From Arenicola marina (taxonomy: Eukaryota > Annelida > Polychaeta > Arenicolidae), in the NCBI GenBank assembly GCA_964019135.1, contig CAXHSH010001412.1:1-64000 (forward strand): a DNA stretch of 64,000 nucleotides, read 5' to 3'. The position numbers and the translations under genes are program-made. Under the pieces are notes generated by a model that saw only the letters and a list, made by a program, of their open reading frames with translations, ran no database searches and was not told the origin of the DNA. This document shows positions 22,301 to 36,873 of the stretch, piece after piece (the stretch's first letter is position 1; each line of letters opens with the position of its first letter).

Positions 22301-24321
22301 GAGTAGAGCCAAAAGTGATTAAGAACCTGAAAAGCGGTCAAGAATGGACAACTAGAGCGCCATCATTCACCCGTTTGGAGAGAAAGCTAGAGAGAACAAA
22401 AATGTTTTTTTTGACATTTTTTCGATGGAAACCAGGCGAAACAAATATAATGTTGCAAAACCAATGTAACAGATTGCGGATACCACCCTGGAAACACCGA
22501 ACCAATGATTGCTCAGGTGTCAGTTACCTTCCAGATGCAATCAAGAGTGACGCGTAAGCTTCTGTCATATTAACAGAAGTGTCCAAAATTGCAATTATGC
22601 AAACATCTCATAACTGTGAAAACAAGATCGGAGCAAAAAAAGGCAGGATATAAAGGGTTGCATGATGTCTCCTAGCAGACAGAAGTTGTCAGAAGCGGAG
22701 CCATCCACAAGAATCCCAAGATGAGGTAAGGTTAAAAGACAGGTGAGCTTGGATGGCAATGGTAGACAAATTTAATATGATTCTTCTGAATGGTCTTTGA
22801 ATGACCATCGTGGCGAATAAATTACATCGTCGGAATGAGTCAATGTGGCAACGCATCAGCATATATCGTTGAGGAGATTAAGAAAGCTACATTGGCATCA
22901 GAGCAAGTCTGATCAAGTTGTAATGGAAACGGGTAAGGAACTATCCACAGGAATTACAGTGAAAGACATTAATGGAAACTGTACTTGGTGAAAACCGCGT
23001 AACGCCAGAAGCATACCAGAAATGGAAATAACCAGGACATTGAGACGACTTGTTCTCGCATTATGCATCGGTGGATGACGGATAAGCAAGAATACGTATT
23101 TGAGACGAAGAATAGTTGCACATGACCGGGTTTAAAGAAGGATAAAAAGAATCTATGATTGGTGTCATGATACAAAATACATGAAATTTATCAAGGACAG
23201 AGATCAAGAGCATTTACACAAGAACGGTTTGATTGACGAATATGTGGAAAGACATAGGCGAGAGACGTCTAAAGTTCATTGTATGAATGCAGAGTTGCAG
23301 AGTAGAGCCAAAAGTGATTAAGAACCTGAAAAGCGGTCAAGAATGGACAACTAGAGCGCCATCATTCACCCGTTTGGAGAGAAAGCTAGAGAGAACAAAA
23401 ATGTTTTTTTTGACATTTTTTCGATGGAAACCAGGCGAAACAAATATAATGTTGCAAAACCAATGTAACAGATTGCGGATACCACCCTGGAAACACCGAA
23501 CCAATGATTGCTCAGGTGTCAGTTACCTTCCAGATGCAATCAAGAGTGACGCGTAAGCTTCTGTCATATTAACAGAAGTGTCCAAAATTGCAATTATGCA
23601 AACATCTCATAACTGTGAAAACAAGATCGGAGCAAAAAAAGGCAGGATATAAAGGGTTGCATGATGTCTCCTAGCAGACAGAAGTTGTCAGAAACGGAGC
23701 CATCCACAAGAATCCCAAGATGAGGTAAGGTTAAAAGACAGGTGAGCTTGGATGGCAATGGTAGACAAATTTAATATGATTCTTCTGAATGGTCTTTGAA
23801 TGACCATCGTGGCGAATAAATTACATCGTCGGAATGAGTCAATGTGGCAACGCATCAGCATATATCGTTGAGGAGATTAAGACAAGCTACATTGGCATCA
23901 GAGCAAGTCTGATCAAGTTGTAATGGAAACGGGTAAGGAACTATCCACAGGAATTACAGTGAAAGACATTAATGGAAACTGTACTTGGTGAAAACCGCGT
24001 AACGCCAGAAGCATACCAGAAATGGAAATAACCAGGACATTAAGACGACTTGTTCTCGCATTATGCATCGGTGGATGACGGATAAGCAAGAATACGTATT
24101 TGAGACGAAGAATAGTTGCACATGACCGGGTTTAAAGAAGGATAAAAAGAATCTATGATTGGTGTCATGATACAAAATACATGAAATTTATCAAGGACAG
24201 AGATCAAGAGCATTTACACAAGAACGGTTTGATTGACGAATATGTGGAAAGACATAGGCGAGAGACGTCTAAAGTTCATTGTATGAATGCAGAGTTGCAG
24301 AGTAGAGCCAAAAGTGATTAA
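19323..24321 (+). repeat. Five monomers A-B-B-A-A, partly mosaic
   Basis: The first A monomer carries TATATGGTTG and GAGATAAGG, shared with the monomers starting at 24322, 27322 and (in part) 32322. The B monomer at 20323 has TTTACATT after the T-run. The one at 21323 begins B-like, switches to A-like CATCATTC and returns to B. The monomer at 22323 has a 1-bp deletion (TTAAGAAAGC at about 22880), making it 999 bp. Confidence 0.82.
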
Positions 24322-27321
24322 GAACCTGAAAAGCGGTCAAGAATGGACAACTAGAGCGCCATCATTCACCCGTTTGAAGAGAAAGCTAGAGAGAACAAAA
24401 ATGTTTTTTTTGACATTTTTTCGATGGAAACCAGGCGAAACAAATATAATGTTGCAAAACCAATGTAACAGATTGCGGATACCGCCCTGGAAACACCGAA
24501 CCAATGATTGCTCAGGTGTCAGTTACCTTCCAGATGCAATCAAGAGTGACGCGTAAGCTTCTGTCATATTAACAGAAGTGTCCAAAATTGCAATTATGCA
24601 AACATCTCATAACTGTGAAAACAAGATCGGAGCAAAAAAAGGCAGGATATAAAGGGTTGCATGATGTCTCCTAGCAGACAGAAGTTGTCAGAAACGGAGC
24701 CATCCACAAGAATCCCAAGATGAGATAAGGTTAAAAGACAGGTGAGCTTGGATGGCAATGGCAGACAAATTTAATATGATTCTTCTGAATGGTCTTTGAA
24801 TGACCATCGTGGCGAATAAATTACATCGTCGGAATGAGTCAATGTGGCAACGCATCAGCATATATGGTTGAGGAGATTAAGACAAGCTACATTGACATCA
24901 GAGCAAGTCTGATCAAGTTGTAATGGAAACGGGTAAGGAACTATCCACAGGAATTACAGTGAAAGACATTAATGGAAACTGTACTTGGTGAAAACCGCGT
25001 AACGCCAGAAGCATACCAGAAATGGAAATAACCAGGACATTAAGACGACTTGTTCTCGCATTATGCATCGGTGGATGACGGATAAGCAAGAATACGTATT
25101 TGAGACGAAGAATAGTTGCACATGACCGGGTTTAAAGAAGGATAAAAAGAATCTATGATTGGTGTCATGATACAAAATACATGAAATTTATCAAGGACAG
25201 AGATCAAGAGCATTTACACAAGAACGGTTTGATTGACGAATATGTGGAAAGACATAGGCGAGAGACATCTAAAGTTCATTGTATGAATGCAGAGTTGCAG
25301 AGTAGAGCCAAAAGTGATTAAGAACCCGAAAAGCGATCAAGAATGGACAACTAGAGCGCCATAGTTCACCCGTTTGGAGAGAAAGCTAGAGAGAACAAAA
25401 ATGTTTTTTTTTACATTTTTTCGATGGAAACCAGGCGAAACAAATATAATGTTGCAAAACTAATGTAACAGATTGCGGATACCGCCCTAGAAACACCCAA
25501 CCAATGATTGCTCAGGTGTCAGTTACCTTCCAGATACAATCAAGAGTGACACGTAAGCTTCTGTCATATTAACAGAAGTGTCCAAAATTGCAATTATGCA
25601 AACATCTCATAACTGTGAAAACAATATCGGAGCAAAAAAAGTCAGGATATAAAGGGTTGCATGATGTCTCCTAGCCGACAGAAGTTGTCAGAGACGGAGC
25701 CATCCACAAGAATCCCAAGATGAGGTAAGGTTAAAAGACAGGTGAGCTTGGATGGCAATGGTAGACAAATTTAATATGATTCTTCTGAATGGTCTTTGAA
25801 TGACCATCGTGGCGAATAAATTACATCGTCGGAATGAGTCAATGTGGCAACGCATCAGCATATATCGTTGAGGAGATTAAGACAAGCTACATTGGCATCA
25901 GAGCAAGTCTGATCAAGTTGTAATGGAAACGGGTAAGGAACTATCCACAGGAATTACAGTGAAAGACATTAATGGAAACTGTACTTGGTGAAAACCGCGT
26001 AACGCCAGAAGCATACCAGAAATGGAAATAACCAGGACATTAAGACGACTTGTTCTCGCATTATGCATCGGTGGATGACGGATAAGCAAGAATACGTATT
26101 TGAGACGAAGAATAGTTGCACATGACCGGGTTTAAAGAAGGATAAAAAGAATCTATGATTGGTGTCATGATACAAAATACATGAAATTTATCAAGGACAG
26201 AGATCAAGAGCATTTACACAAGAACGGTTTGATTGACGAATATGTGGAAAGACATAGGCGAGAGACGTCTAAAGTTCATTGTATGAATGCAGAGTTGCAG
26301 AGTAGAGCCAAAAGTGATTAAGAACCTGAAAAGCGGTCAAGAATGGACAACTAGAGCGCCATCATTCACCCGTTTGGAGAGAAAGCTAGAGAGAACAAAA
26401 ATGTTTTTTTTGACATTTTTTCGATGGAAACCAGGCGAAACAAATATAATGTTGCAAAACCAATGTAACAGATTGCGGATACCACCCTGGAAACACCGAA
26501 CCAATGATTGCTCAGGTGTCAGTTACCTTCCAGATGCAATCAAGAGTGACGCGTAAGCTTCTGTCATATTAACAGAAGTGTCCAAAATTGCAATTATGCA
26601 AACATCTCATAACTGTGAAAACAAGATCGGAGCAAAAAAAGGCAGGATATAAAGGGTTGCATGATGTCTCCTAGCAGACAGAAGTTGTCAGAAACGGAGC
26701 CATCCACAAGAATCCCAAGATGAGGTAAGGTTAAAAGACAGGTGAGCTTGGATGGCAATGGTAGACAAATTTAATATGATTCTTCTGAATGGTCTTTGAA
26801 TGACCATCGTGGCGAATAAATTACATCGTCGGAATGAGTCAATGTGGCAACGCATCAGCATATATCGTTGAGGAGATTAAGACAAGCTACATTGGCATCA
26901 GAGCAAGTCTGATCAAGTTGTAATGGAAACGGGTAAGGAACTATCCACAGGAATTACAGTGAAAGACATTAATGGAAACTGTACTTGGTGAAAACCGCGT
27001 AACGCCAGAAGCATACCAGAAATGGAAATAACCAGGACATTAAGACGACTTGTTCTCGCATTATGCATCGGTGGATGACGGATAAGCAAGAATACGTATT
27101 TGAGACGAAGAATAGTTGCACATGACCGGGTTTAAAGAAGGATAAAAAGAATCTATGATTGGTGTCATGATACAAAATACATGAAATTTATCAAGGACAG
27201 AGATCAAGAGCATTTACACAAGAACGGTTTGATTGACGAATATGTGGAAAGACATAGGCGAGAGACGTCTAAAGTTCATTGTATGAATGCAGAGTTGCAG
27301 AGTAGAGCCAAAAGTGATTAA
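24322..27321 (+). repeat. 3-monomer HOR, copy 1 (A-B-A)
   Basis: It is exactly 3000 bp. Its first A monomer has CCGTTTGAAGAG in place of CCGTTTGGAGAG, plus TATATGGTTG and GAGATAAGG. Its B monomer has TTTACATT after the T-run. It is repeated at 27322-30321. Confidence 0.9.
25322..26321 (+). repeat. Reference B-type monomer
   Basis: This 1000-bp unit has the B markers GAACCCGAAAAGCGATC, CATAGTTC, CTAATG, CCCTAG, CACCCAAC, ATACAATC, GACACG, AATATCGG, AAAGTCAGG, GCCGACAG and GAGACGG. The last third (from about 25800) carries no B-specific bases, so type identity lies mainly in the first 400 bp. Confidence 0.88.
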
Positions 27322-30321
27322 GAACCTGAAAAGCGGTCAAGAATGGACAACTAGAGCGCCATCATTCACCCGTTTGAAGAGAAAGCTAGAGAGAACAAAA
27401 ATGTTTTTTTTGACATTTTTTCGATGGAAACCAGGCGAAACAAATATAATGTTGCAAAACCAATGTAACAGATTGCGGATACCGCCCTGGAAACACCGAA
27501 CCAATGATTGCTCAGGTGTCAGTTACCTTCCAGATGCAATCAAGAGTGACGCGTAAGCTTCTGTCATATTAACAGAAGTGTCCAAAATTGCAATTATGCA
27601 AACATCTCATAACTGTGAAAACAAGATCGGAGCAAAAAAAGGCAGGATATAAAGGGTTGCATGATGTCTCCTAGCAGACAGAAGTTGTCAGAAACGGAGC
27701 CATCCACAAGAATCCCAAGATGAGATAAGGTTAAAAGACAGGTGAGCTTGGATGGCAATGGCAGACAAATTTAATATGATTCTTCTGAATGGTCTTTGAA
27801 TGACCATCGTGGCGAATAAATTACATCGTCGGAATGAGTCAATGTGGCAACGCATCAGCATATATGGTTGAGGAGATTAAGACAAGCTACATTGACATCA
27901 GAGCAAGTCTGATCAAGTTGTAATGGAAACGGGTAAGGAACTATCCACAGGAATTACAGTGAAAGACATTAATGGAAACTGTACTTGGTGAAAACCGCGT
28001 AACGCCAGAAGCATACCAGAAATGGAAATAACCAGGACATTAAGACGACTTGTTCTCGCATTATGCATCGGTGGATGACGGATAAGCAAGAATACGTATT
28101 TGAGACGAAGAATAGTTGCACATGACCGGGTTTAAAGAAGGATAAAAAGAATCTATGATTGGTGTCATGATACAAAATACATGAAATTTATCAAGGACAG
28201 AGATCAAGAGCATTTACACAAGAACGGTTTGATTGACGAATATGTGGAAAGACATAGGCGAGAGACATCTAAAGTTCATTGTATGAATGCAGAGTTGCAG
28301 AGTAGAGCCAAAAGTGATTAAGAACCCGAAAAGCGATCAAGAATGGACAACTAGAGCGCCATAGTTCACCCGTTTGGAGAGAAAGCTAGAGAGAACAAAA
28401 ATGTTTTTTTTTACATTTTTTCGATGGAAACCAGGCGAAACAAATATAATGTTGCAAAACTAATGTAACAGATTGCGGATACCGCCCTAGAAACACCCAA
28501 CCAATGATTGCTCAGGTGTCAGTTACCTTCCAGATACAATCAAGAGTGACACGTAAGCTTCTGTCATATTAACAGAAGTGTCCAAAATTGCAATTATGCA
28601 AACATCTCATAACTGTGAAAACAATATCGGAGCAAAAAAAGTCAGGATATAAAGGGTTGCATGATGTCTCCTAGCCGACAGAAGTTGTCAGAGACGGAGC
28701 CATCCACAAGAATCCCAAGATGAGGTAAGGTTAAAAGACAGGTGAGCTTGGATGGCAATGGTAGACAAATTTAATATGATTCTTCTGAATGGTCTTTGAA
28801 TGACCATCGTGGCGAATAAATTACATCGTCGGAATGAGTCAATGTGGCAACGCATCAGCATATATCGTTGAGGAGATTAAGACAAGCTACATTGGCATCA
28901 GAGCAAGTCTGATCAAGTTGTAATGGAAACGGGTAAGGAACTATCCACAGGAATTACAGTGAAAGACATTAATGGAAACTGTACTTGGTGAAAACCGCGT
29001 AACGCCAGAAGCATACCAGAAATGGAAATAACCAGGACATTAAGACGACTTGTTCTCGCATTATGCATCGGTGGATGACGGATAAGCAAGAATACGTATT
29101 TGAGACGAAGAATAGTTGCACATGACCGGGTTTAAAGAAGGATAAAAAGAATCTATGATTGGTGTCATGATACAAAATACATGAAATTTATCAAGGACAG
29201 AGATCAAGAGCATTTACACAAGAACGGTTTGATTGACGAATATGTGGAAAGACATAGGCGAGAGACGTCTAAAGTTCATTGTATGAATGCAGAGTTGCAG
29301 AGTAGAGCCAAAAGTGATTAAGAACCTGAAAAGCGGTCAAGAATGGACAACTAGAGCGCCATCATTCACCCGTTTGGAGAGAAAGCTAGAGAGAACAAAA
29401 ATGTTTTTTTTGACATTTTTTCGATGGAAACCAGGCGAAACAAATATAATGTTGCAAAACCAATGTAACAGATTGCGGATACCACCCTGGAAACACCGAA
29501 CCAATGATTGCTCAGGTGTCAGTTACCTTCCAGATGCAATCAAGAGTGACGCGTAAGCTTCTGTCATATTAACAGAAGTGTCCAAAATTGCAATTATGCA
29601 AACATCTCATAACTGTGAAAACAAGATCGGAGCAAAAAAAGGCAGGATATAAAGGGTTGCATGATGTCTCCTAGCAGACAGAAGTTGTCAGAAACGGAGC
29701 CATCCACAAGAATCCCAAGATGAGGTAAGGTTAAAAGACAGGTGAGCTTGGATGGCAATGGTAGACAAATTTAATATGATTCTTCTGAATGGTCTTTGAA
29801 TGACCATCGTGGCGAATAAATTACATCGTCGGAATGAGTCAATGTGGCAACGCATCAGCATATATCGTTGAGGAGATTAAGACAAGCTACATTGGCATCA
29901 GAGCAAGTCTGATCAAGTTGTAATGGAAACGGGTAAGGAACTATCCACAGGAATTACAGTGAAAGACATTAATGGAAACTGTACTTGGTGAAAACCGCGT
30001 AACGCCAGAAGCATACCAGAAATGGAAATAACCAGGACATTAAGACGACTTGTTCTCGCATTATGCATCGGTGGATGACGGATAAGCAAGAATACGTATT
30101 TGAGACGAAGAATAGTTGCACATGACCGGGTTTAAAGAAGGATAAAAAGAATCTATGATTGGTGTCATGATACAAAATACATGAAATTTATCAAGGACAG
30201 AGATCAAGAGCATTTACACAAGAACGGTTTGATTGACGAATATGTGGAAAGACATAGGCGAGAGACGTCTAAAGTTCATTGTATGAATGCAGAGTTGCAG
30301 AGTAGAGCCAAAAGTGATTAA
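27322..30321 (+). repeat. 3-monomer HOR, copy 2 (A-B-A)
   Basis: It is line-for-line identical by eye to 24322-27321. The identity window is wider than the unit: 23043-27376 matches 26043-30376 at a 3000-bp offset, ending at GAAGAG against GGAGAG. Confidence 0.9.
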
Positions 30322-33300
30322 GAACCTGAAAAGCGGTCAAGAATGGACAACTAGAGCGCCATCATTCACCCGTTTGGAGAGAAAGCTAGAGAGAACAAAA
30401 ATGTTTTTTTTTGACATTTTTTCGATGGAAACCAGGCGAAACAAATATAATGTTGCAAAACCAATGTAACAGATTGCGGATACCGCCCTGGAAACACCGA
30501 ACCAATGATTGCTCAGGTGTCAGTTACCTTCCAGATGCAATCAAGAGTGACGCGTAAGCTTCTGTCATATTAACAGAAGTGTCCAAAATTGCAATTATGC
30601 AAACATCTCATAACTGTGAAAACAAGATCGGAGCAAAAAAAGGCAGGATATAAAGGGTTGCATGATGTCTCCTAGCAGACAGAAGTTGTCAGAAACGGAG
30701 CCATCCACAAGAATCCCAAGATGAGATAAGGTTAAAAGACAGGTGAGCTTGGATGGCAATGGCAGACAAATTTAATATGATTCTTCTGAATGGTCTTTGA
30801 ATGACCATCGTGGCGAATAAATTACATCGTCGGAATGAGTCAATGTGGCAACGCATCAGCATATATCGTTGAGGAGATTAAGACAAGCTACATTGACATC
30901 AGAGCAAGTCTGATCAAGTTGTAATGGAAACGGGTAAGGAACTATCCACAGGAATTACAGTGAAAGACATTAATGGAAACTGTACTTGGTGAAAACCGCG
31001 TAACGCCAGAAGCATACCAGAAATGGAAATAACCAGGACATTAAGACGACTTGTTCTCGCATTATGCATCGGTGGATGACGGATAAGCAAGAATACGTAT
31101 TTGAGACGAAGAATAGTTGCACATGACCGGGTTTAAAGAAGGATAAAAAGAATCTATGATTGGTGTCATGATACAAAATACATGAAATTTATCAAGGACA
31201 GAGATCAAGAGCATTTACACAAGAACGGTTTGATTGACGAATATGTGGAAAGACATAGGCGAGAGACATCTAAAGTTCATTGTATGAATGCAGAGTTGCA
31301 GAGTAGAGCCAAAAGTGATTAAGAACCTGAAAAGCGGTCAAGAATGGACAACTAGAGCGCCATCATTCACCCGTTTGGAGAGAAAGCTAGAGAGAACAAA
31401 AATGTTTTTTTGACATTTTTTCGATGGAAACCAGGCGAAACAAATATAATGTTGCAAAACCAATGTAACAGACTGCGGATACCGCCCTGGAAACACCGAA
31501 CCAATGATTCCTCAGGTGTCAGTTACCTTCCAGATGCAATCAAGAGTGACGCGTAAGCTTCTGTCATATTAACAGAAGTGTCCAAAATTGCAATTATGCA
31601 AACATCTCATAACTGTGAAAACAAGATCGGAGCAAAAAAAGGCAGGATATAAAGGGTTGCATGATGTCTCCTAGCAGACAGAAGTTGTCAGAAACGGAGC
31701 CATCCACAAGAATCCCAAGATGAGGTAAGGTTAAACGACAGGTGAGCTTGGATGGCAATGGCAGACAAATTTAATATGATTCTTCTGAATGGTCTTTGAA
31801 TGACCATCGTGGCGAATAAATTACATCGTCGGAATGAGTCAATGTGGCAACGCATCAGCATATATCGTTGAGGAGATTAAGACAAGCTACATTGGCATCA
31901 GAGCAAGTCTGATCAAGTTGTAATGGAAACGGGTAAGGAACTATCCACAGGAATTACAGTGAAAGACATTAATGGAAACTGTTCTTGGTGAAAACCGCGT
32001 AACGCCAGAAGCATACCAGAAATGGAAATAACCAGGACATTGAGACGACTTGTTCTCGCGTTATGCATCGGTGGATGACGGATAAGCAAGAATACGTATT
32101 TGAGACGAAGAATAGTTGCACATGACCGGGTTTAAAGAAGGATAAAAAGAATCTATGATTGGTGTCATGATACAAAATACATGAAATTTATCAAGGACAG
32201 AGATCAAGAGCATTTACACAAGAACGGTTTGATTGACGAATATGTGGAAAGACATAGGCGAGAGACGTCTAAAGTTCATTGTATGAATGTAGAGTTGCAG
32301 AGTAGAGCCAAAAGTGATTAAGAACCTGAAAAGCGGTCAAGAATGGACAACTAGAGCGCCATCATTCACCCGTTTGGAGAGATAGCTAGAGAGAACAAAA
32401 ATGTTTTTTTTGTCATTTTTTCGATGGAAACCAGGCGAAACAAATATAATGTTGCAAAACCAATGTAACAGATTGCGGATACCGCCCTGGAAACACCGAA
32501 CCAATGATTGCTCAGGTGTCAGTTACCTTCCAGATGCAATCAAGAGTGACGCGTAAGCTTCTGTCATATTAACAGAAGTGTCCAAAATTGCAATTATGCA
32601 AACATCTCATAACTGTGAAAACAAGATCGGAGCAAAAAAAGGCAGGATATAAAGGGTTGCATGATGTCTCCTAGCAGACAGAAGTTGTCAGAAACGGAGC
32701 CATCCACAAGAATCCCAAGATGAGATAAGGTTAAAAGACAGGTGAGCTTGGATGGCAATGGCAGACAAATTTAATATGATTCTTCTGAATGGTCTTTGAA
32801 TGACCATCGTGGCGAATAAATTACATCGTTGGAATGAGTCAATGTGGCAACGCATCAGCATATATGGTTGAGGAGATTAAGACAAGCTACATTGACATCA
32901 GAGCAAGTCTGATCAAGTTGTAATGGAAACGGGTAAGGAACTATCCACAGGAATTACAGTGAAAGACATTAATGGAAACTGTACTTGGTGAAAACCGCGT
33001 AACGCCAGAAGCATACCAGAAATGGAAATAACCAGGACATTAAGACGACTTGTTCTCGCATTATGCATCGGTGGATGACGGATAAGCAAGAATACGTATT
33101 TGAGACGAAGAATAGTTGCACATGACAGGGTTTAAAGAAGGATAAAAAGAATCTATGATTGGTGTCATGATACAAAATACATGAAATTTATCAAGGACAG
33201 AGATCAAGAGCATTTACACAAGAACGGTTTGATTGACGAATATGTGGAAAGACATAGGCGAGAGACGTCTAAAGTTCATTGTATGAATGCAGAGTTGCAG

Positions 33301-34321
33301 AGTAGAGCCAAAAGTGATTAAGAACCCAAAAAGCGATCAAGAATGGACAACTAGAGCGAAATAGTTCACCCGTTTGGAGAGAAAGCTAGAGAGAACAAAA
33401 ATGTTTTTTTTGACATTTTTTCGATGGAAACCAGGCGAAACAAATATAATGTTGCAAAACTAATGTAACAGATTGCGGATACCGCCCTAGAAACACCGAA
33501 CCAATGATTGCTCAGGTGTCAGTTACCTTCCAGATACAATCAAGAGTGACACGTAAGCTTCTGTCATATTAACAGAAGTGTCCAAAATTGCAATTATGCA
33601 AACATCTCATAACTGTGAAAACAATATCGGAGCAAACAAAGTCAGGATATAAAGGGTTGCATGATGTCTCCTAGCCGACAGAAGTTGTCAGAGACGGAGC
33701 CATTCACAAGAATCCCAAGATGAGGTAAGGTTAAAAGACAGGTGAGCTTGGATGGCAATGGCAGACAAATTTAATATGATTCTTCTGAATGGTCTTTGAA
33801 TGACCATCGTGGCGAATAAATTACATCGTCGGAATGAGTCAATGTGGCAACGCATCAGCATATATCGTTGAGGAGATTAAGACAAGCTACATTGGCATCA
33901 GAGCAAGTCTGATCAAGTTGTAATGGAAACGGGTAAGGAACTATCCACAGGAATTACAGTGAAAGACATTAATGGAAACTGTACTTGGTGAAAACCGCGT
34001 AACGCCGGAAGCATACCAGAAATGGAAATAACCAGGACATTGAGACGACTTGTTCTCGCATTATGCATCGGTGGATGACGGATAAGCAAGAATACGTATT
34101 TGAGATGAAGAATAGTTGCACATGACCGGGTTTAAAGAAGGATAAAAAGAATCTATGATTGGTGTCATGATACAAAATATATGAAATTTATCAAGGACAG
34201 GGATCAAGAGCATTTACAAAAGAACGGTTTGATTGACGAATATGTGGAAAGACATAGGCGAGAGACGTCTAAAGTTCATTGTATGAATGCAGAGTTACAG
34301 AGTAGAGTCAAAAGTGATTAA
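30322..34321 (+). repeat. Four monomers A-A-A-B
   Basis: T-run lengths differ in successive monomers (nine at 30.4 kb, seven at 31.4 kb). The monomer at 31323 has GACTGCGG and GATTCCTCAGG, and the one at 32322 has GATAGCTAG and TTTGTCATT. The B monomer at 33322 has GAACCCAAAAAGCG and CATTCACAAG. Private changes are more frequent than in the HOR blocks. Confidence 0.82.
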
Positions 34322-36873
34322 GAACCTGAAAAGCGGTCAAGAATGGACAACTAGAGCGCCATCATTCACCCGTTTGGAGAGAAAGCTAGAGAGAACAAAA
34401 ATGTTTTTTTTGACATTTTTTCGATGGAAACCAGGCGAAACAAATATAATGTTGCAAAACTAATGTAACAGATTGCGGATACCGCCCTAGAAACACCCAA
34501 CCAATGATTGCTCAGGTGTCAGTTACCTTCCAGATACAATCAAGAGTGACACGTAATCTTCTGTCATATTAACAGAAGTGTCCAAAATTGCAATTATGCA
34601 AACATCTCATAACTGTGAAAACAAGATCGGATCAAAAAAAGGCAGGATATAAAGGGTTGCATGATGTCTCCTAGCAGACAGAAGTTGTCAGAGACGGAGC
34701 AATCCACAAGAATCCCAAGATGAGGTAAGGTTAAGAGACAGGGGAGCTTGGATGGCAATGGCAGACAAATTTAATATGATTCTTCTGAATGGTCTTTGAA
34801 TGACCATCGCGGCGAATAAATTACATCGTCGGAATGAGTCAATGTGGCAACGCATCAGCATATATCGTTGAGGAGATTAAGACAAGCTACATTGGCATCA
34901 GAGCAAGTCTGATCAAGTTGTAATGGAAACGGGTAAGGAACTATCCACAGGAATTACACTGAAAGACATTAATGGAAACTGTACTTGGTGAAAACCGCGT
35001 AACGCCAGAAGCATACCAGAAATGGAAATAACCAGGACATTGAAACGACTTGTTTTCGCATTATGCATCGGTGGACGACGAATAAGCAAGAATACGTATT
35101 TGAGACGAAGAATAGTTGCACACGACCGGGTTTAAAGAAGGATAAAAAGAATCTATGATTCAGAGTAGATTGCAAAAGTCCCAAATTGCAATTATGCAAA
35201 CATCTCATAACTGTGAAAACAAGATCGGAGCAAAAAAGGCAGGATATAAAGGGTTGCATGATGTCTCCTAGCAGACAGAAGTTGTCAGAGACGGAGCCAT
35301 CCACAAGAATCCCAAGATGAGGTAAGGTTAAACGACAGGTGAGCTTCGATGGCAATGGCAGACAAATTTAATATGATTCTTCTGAATGGTCTTTGAATGA
35401 CTATCGTCCATATATCGTTGAGGAGATTAAGAAAAGCTACATTGGCATCAGAGCAAGTCTGATCAAGTTGTGATGGAAACGGGTAAGGAACTATCCCCAG
35501 GAATTACACTGCAAGACATTAATGGAAATTGTACTTGGTGAAAACCGCGTAACGCCAGAAGCATACCAGAAATGGAAATAACCAGGACATTGAAACGACT
35601 TGTTCTCGCATTATGCATCGGTGGATGACGGATAAGCAAGAATACGTATTTGAGACGAAGAATAGTTGCACATGACCGGGTTTAAAGAAGGATAAAAAGA
35701 ATTTATGATTGGTGTCATGATGCAAAATACATGAAATTTATCAAGGACAGAGATCAAGAGCATTTACACAAGAACGGTTTGATTGACGAATATGTGGAAA
35801 GACATAGGCGAGAGACGTCTAAAGTTCATTGTATGAATGCAGAGTTGCAGAGTAGAGCCAAAAGTGATTAAGAACCTGAAAAGCGGTCAAGAATGGACAA
35901 CTAGAGGGCCATCATTCACCCGTTTGGAGAGGACGCTAGAGAGAACAAAAATGTTTTTTTTTGACATTTTTTCGATGGAAACCAGGCGAAACAAATATAA
36001 TGTTGCAAAACTAATGTAACAGATTGCGGATACCGCCCTAGAAACACCGAACCAATGACTGCTCAGGTGTCAGTTACCTTCCAGATACAATCAAGAGTGA
36101 CACGTAAGCTTCTGTCATATTAACAGAAGTGTCCAAAATTGCAATTATGCAAACATCTCATAACTGTGAAAACAGTAATCGGAGCAAAAAAAGTCAGGAT
36201 ATAAAGGGTTGCATGATGTCTCCTAGCCGACAGAAGTTGTCAGAGACGGAGCCATCCACAAGAATCCCAAGATGAGGTAAGGTTAAAAGACAGGTGAGCT
36301 TGGATGGCAATGGTAGACAAATTTAATATGATTCTTCTGAATGGTCTTTGAATGACAATCGTGGCGAATAAATTACATCGTCGGAATGAGTCAATGTGGC
36401 AACGCATCAGCATATATCGTTGAGGAGATTAAGACAAGCTACATTGGCATCAGAGCAAGTCTGATCAAGTTGTAATGGAAACGGGTAAGGAACTATCCAC
36501 AGGAATTACAGTGAAAGACATTAATGGAAACTGTACTTGGTGAAAACCGCGTAACGCCAGAAGCATACCAGAAATGGAAATAACCAGGACATTGAGACGA
36601 CTTGTTCTCGCATTATGCATCGGTGGATGACGGATAAGCAAGAATACGTATGTGAGACGAAGAATAGTTGCACATGACCGGGTTTAAAGAAGGATAAAAA
36701 GAATCTATGATTGGTGTCATGATACAAAATACATGAAATTTATCAAGGACAGAGATCAAGAGCATTTACACAAGAACGGTTTGATTGACGAATATGTGGA
36801 AAGACATAGGCGAGAGACGTCTAAAGTTCATTGTATGAATGCAGAGTTGCAGAGTAGAGCCAAAAGTGATGAA
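34322..36873 (+). repeat. Diverged and deleted satellite segment
   Basis: The monomer at 34322 stops at about 35160 (ATCTATGATT) and jumps, through a short scrambled stretch (CAGAGTAGATTGCAAAAGTC), to the TTGCAATTATGCAA region of a later monomer. That is a net loss of about 400 bp. At about 35410 another 47 bp are missing (TATCGTCCATATATCG). Point changes are dense (TGAAACGAC, GTGGACGACGAATAAG, CACGACC). The next monomer (35872-36873) has GGACGCTAG and AACAGTAATCGG. A 128-codon frame on the minus strand across 34969-35355 is created by the deletion and is not a gene. Confidence 0.88.

Noticed and set aside
34969-35355. 128-codon minus-strand frame
   Set aside because: Formed by the 400-bp deletion, which fuses two unrelated parts of neighbouring monomers.
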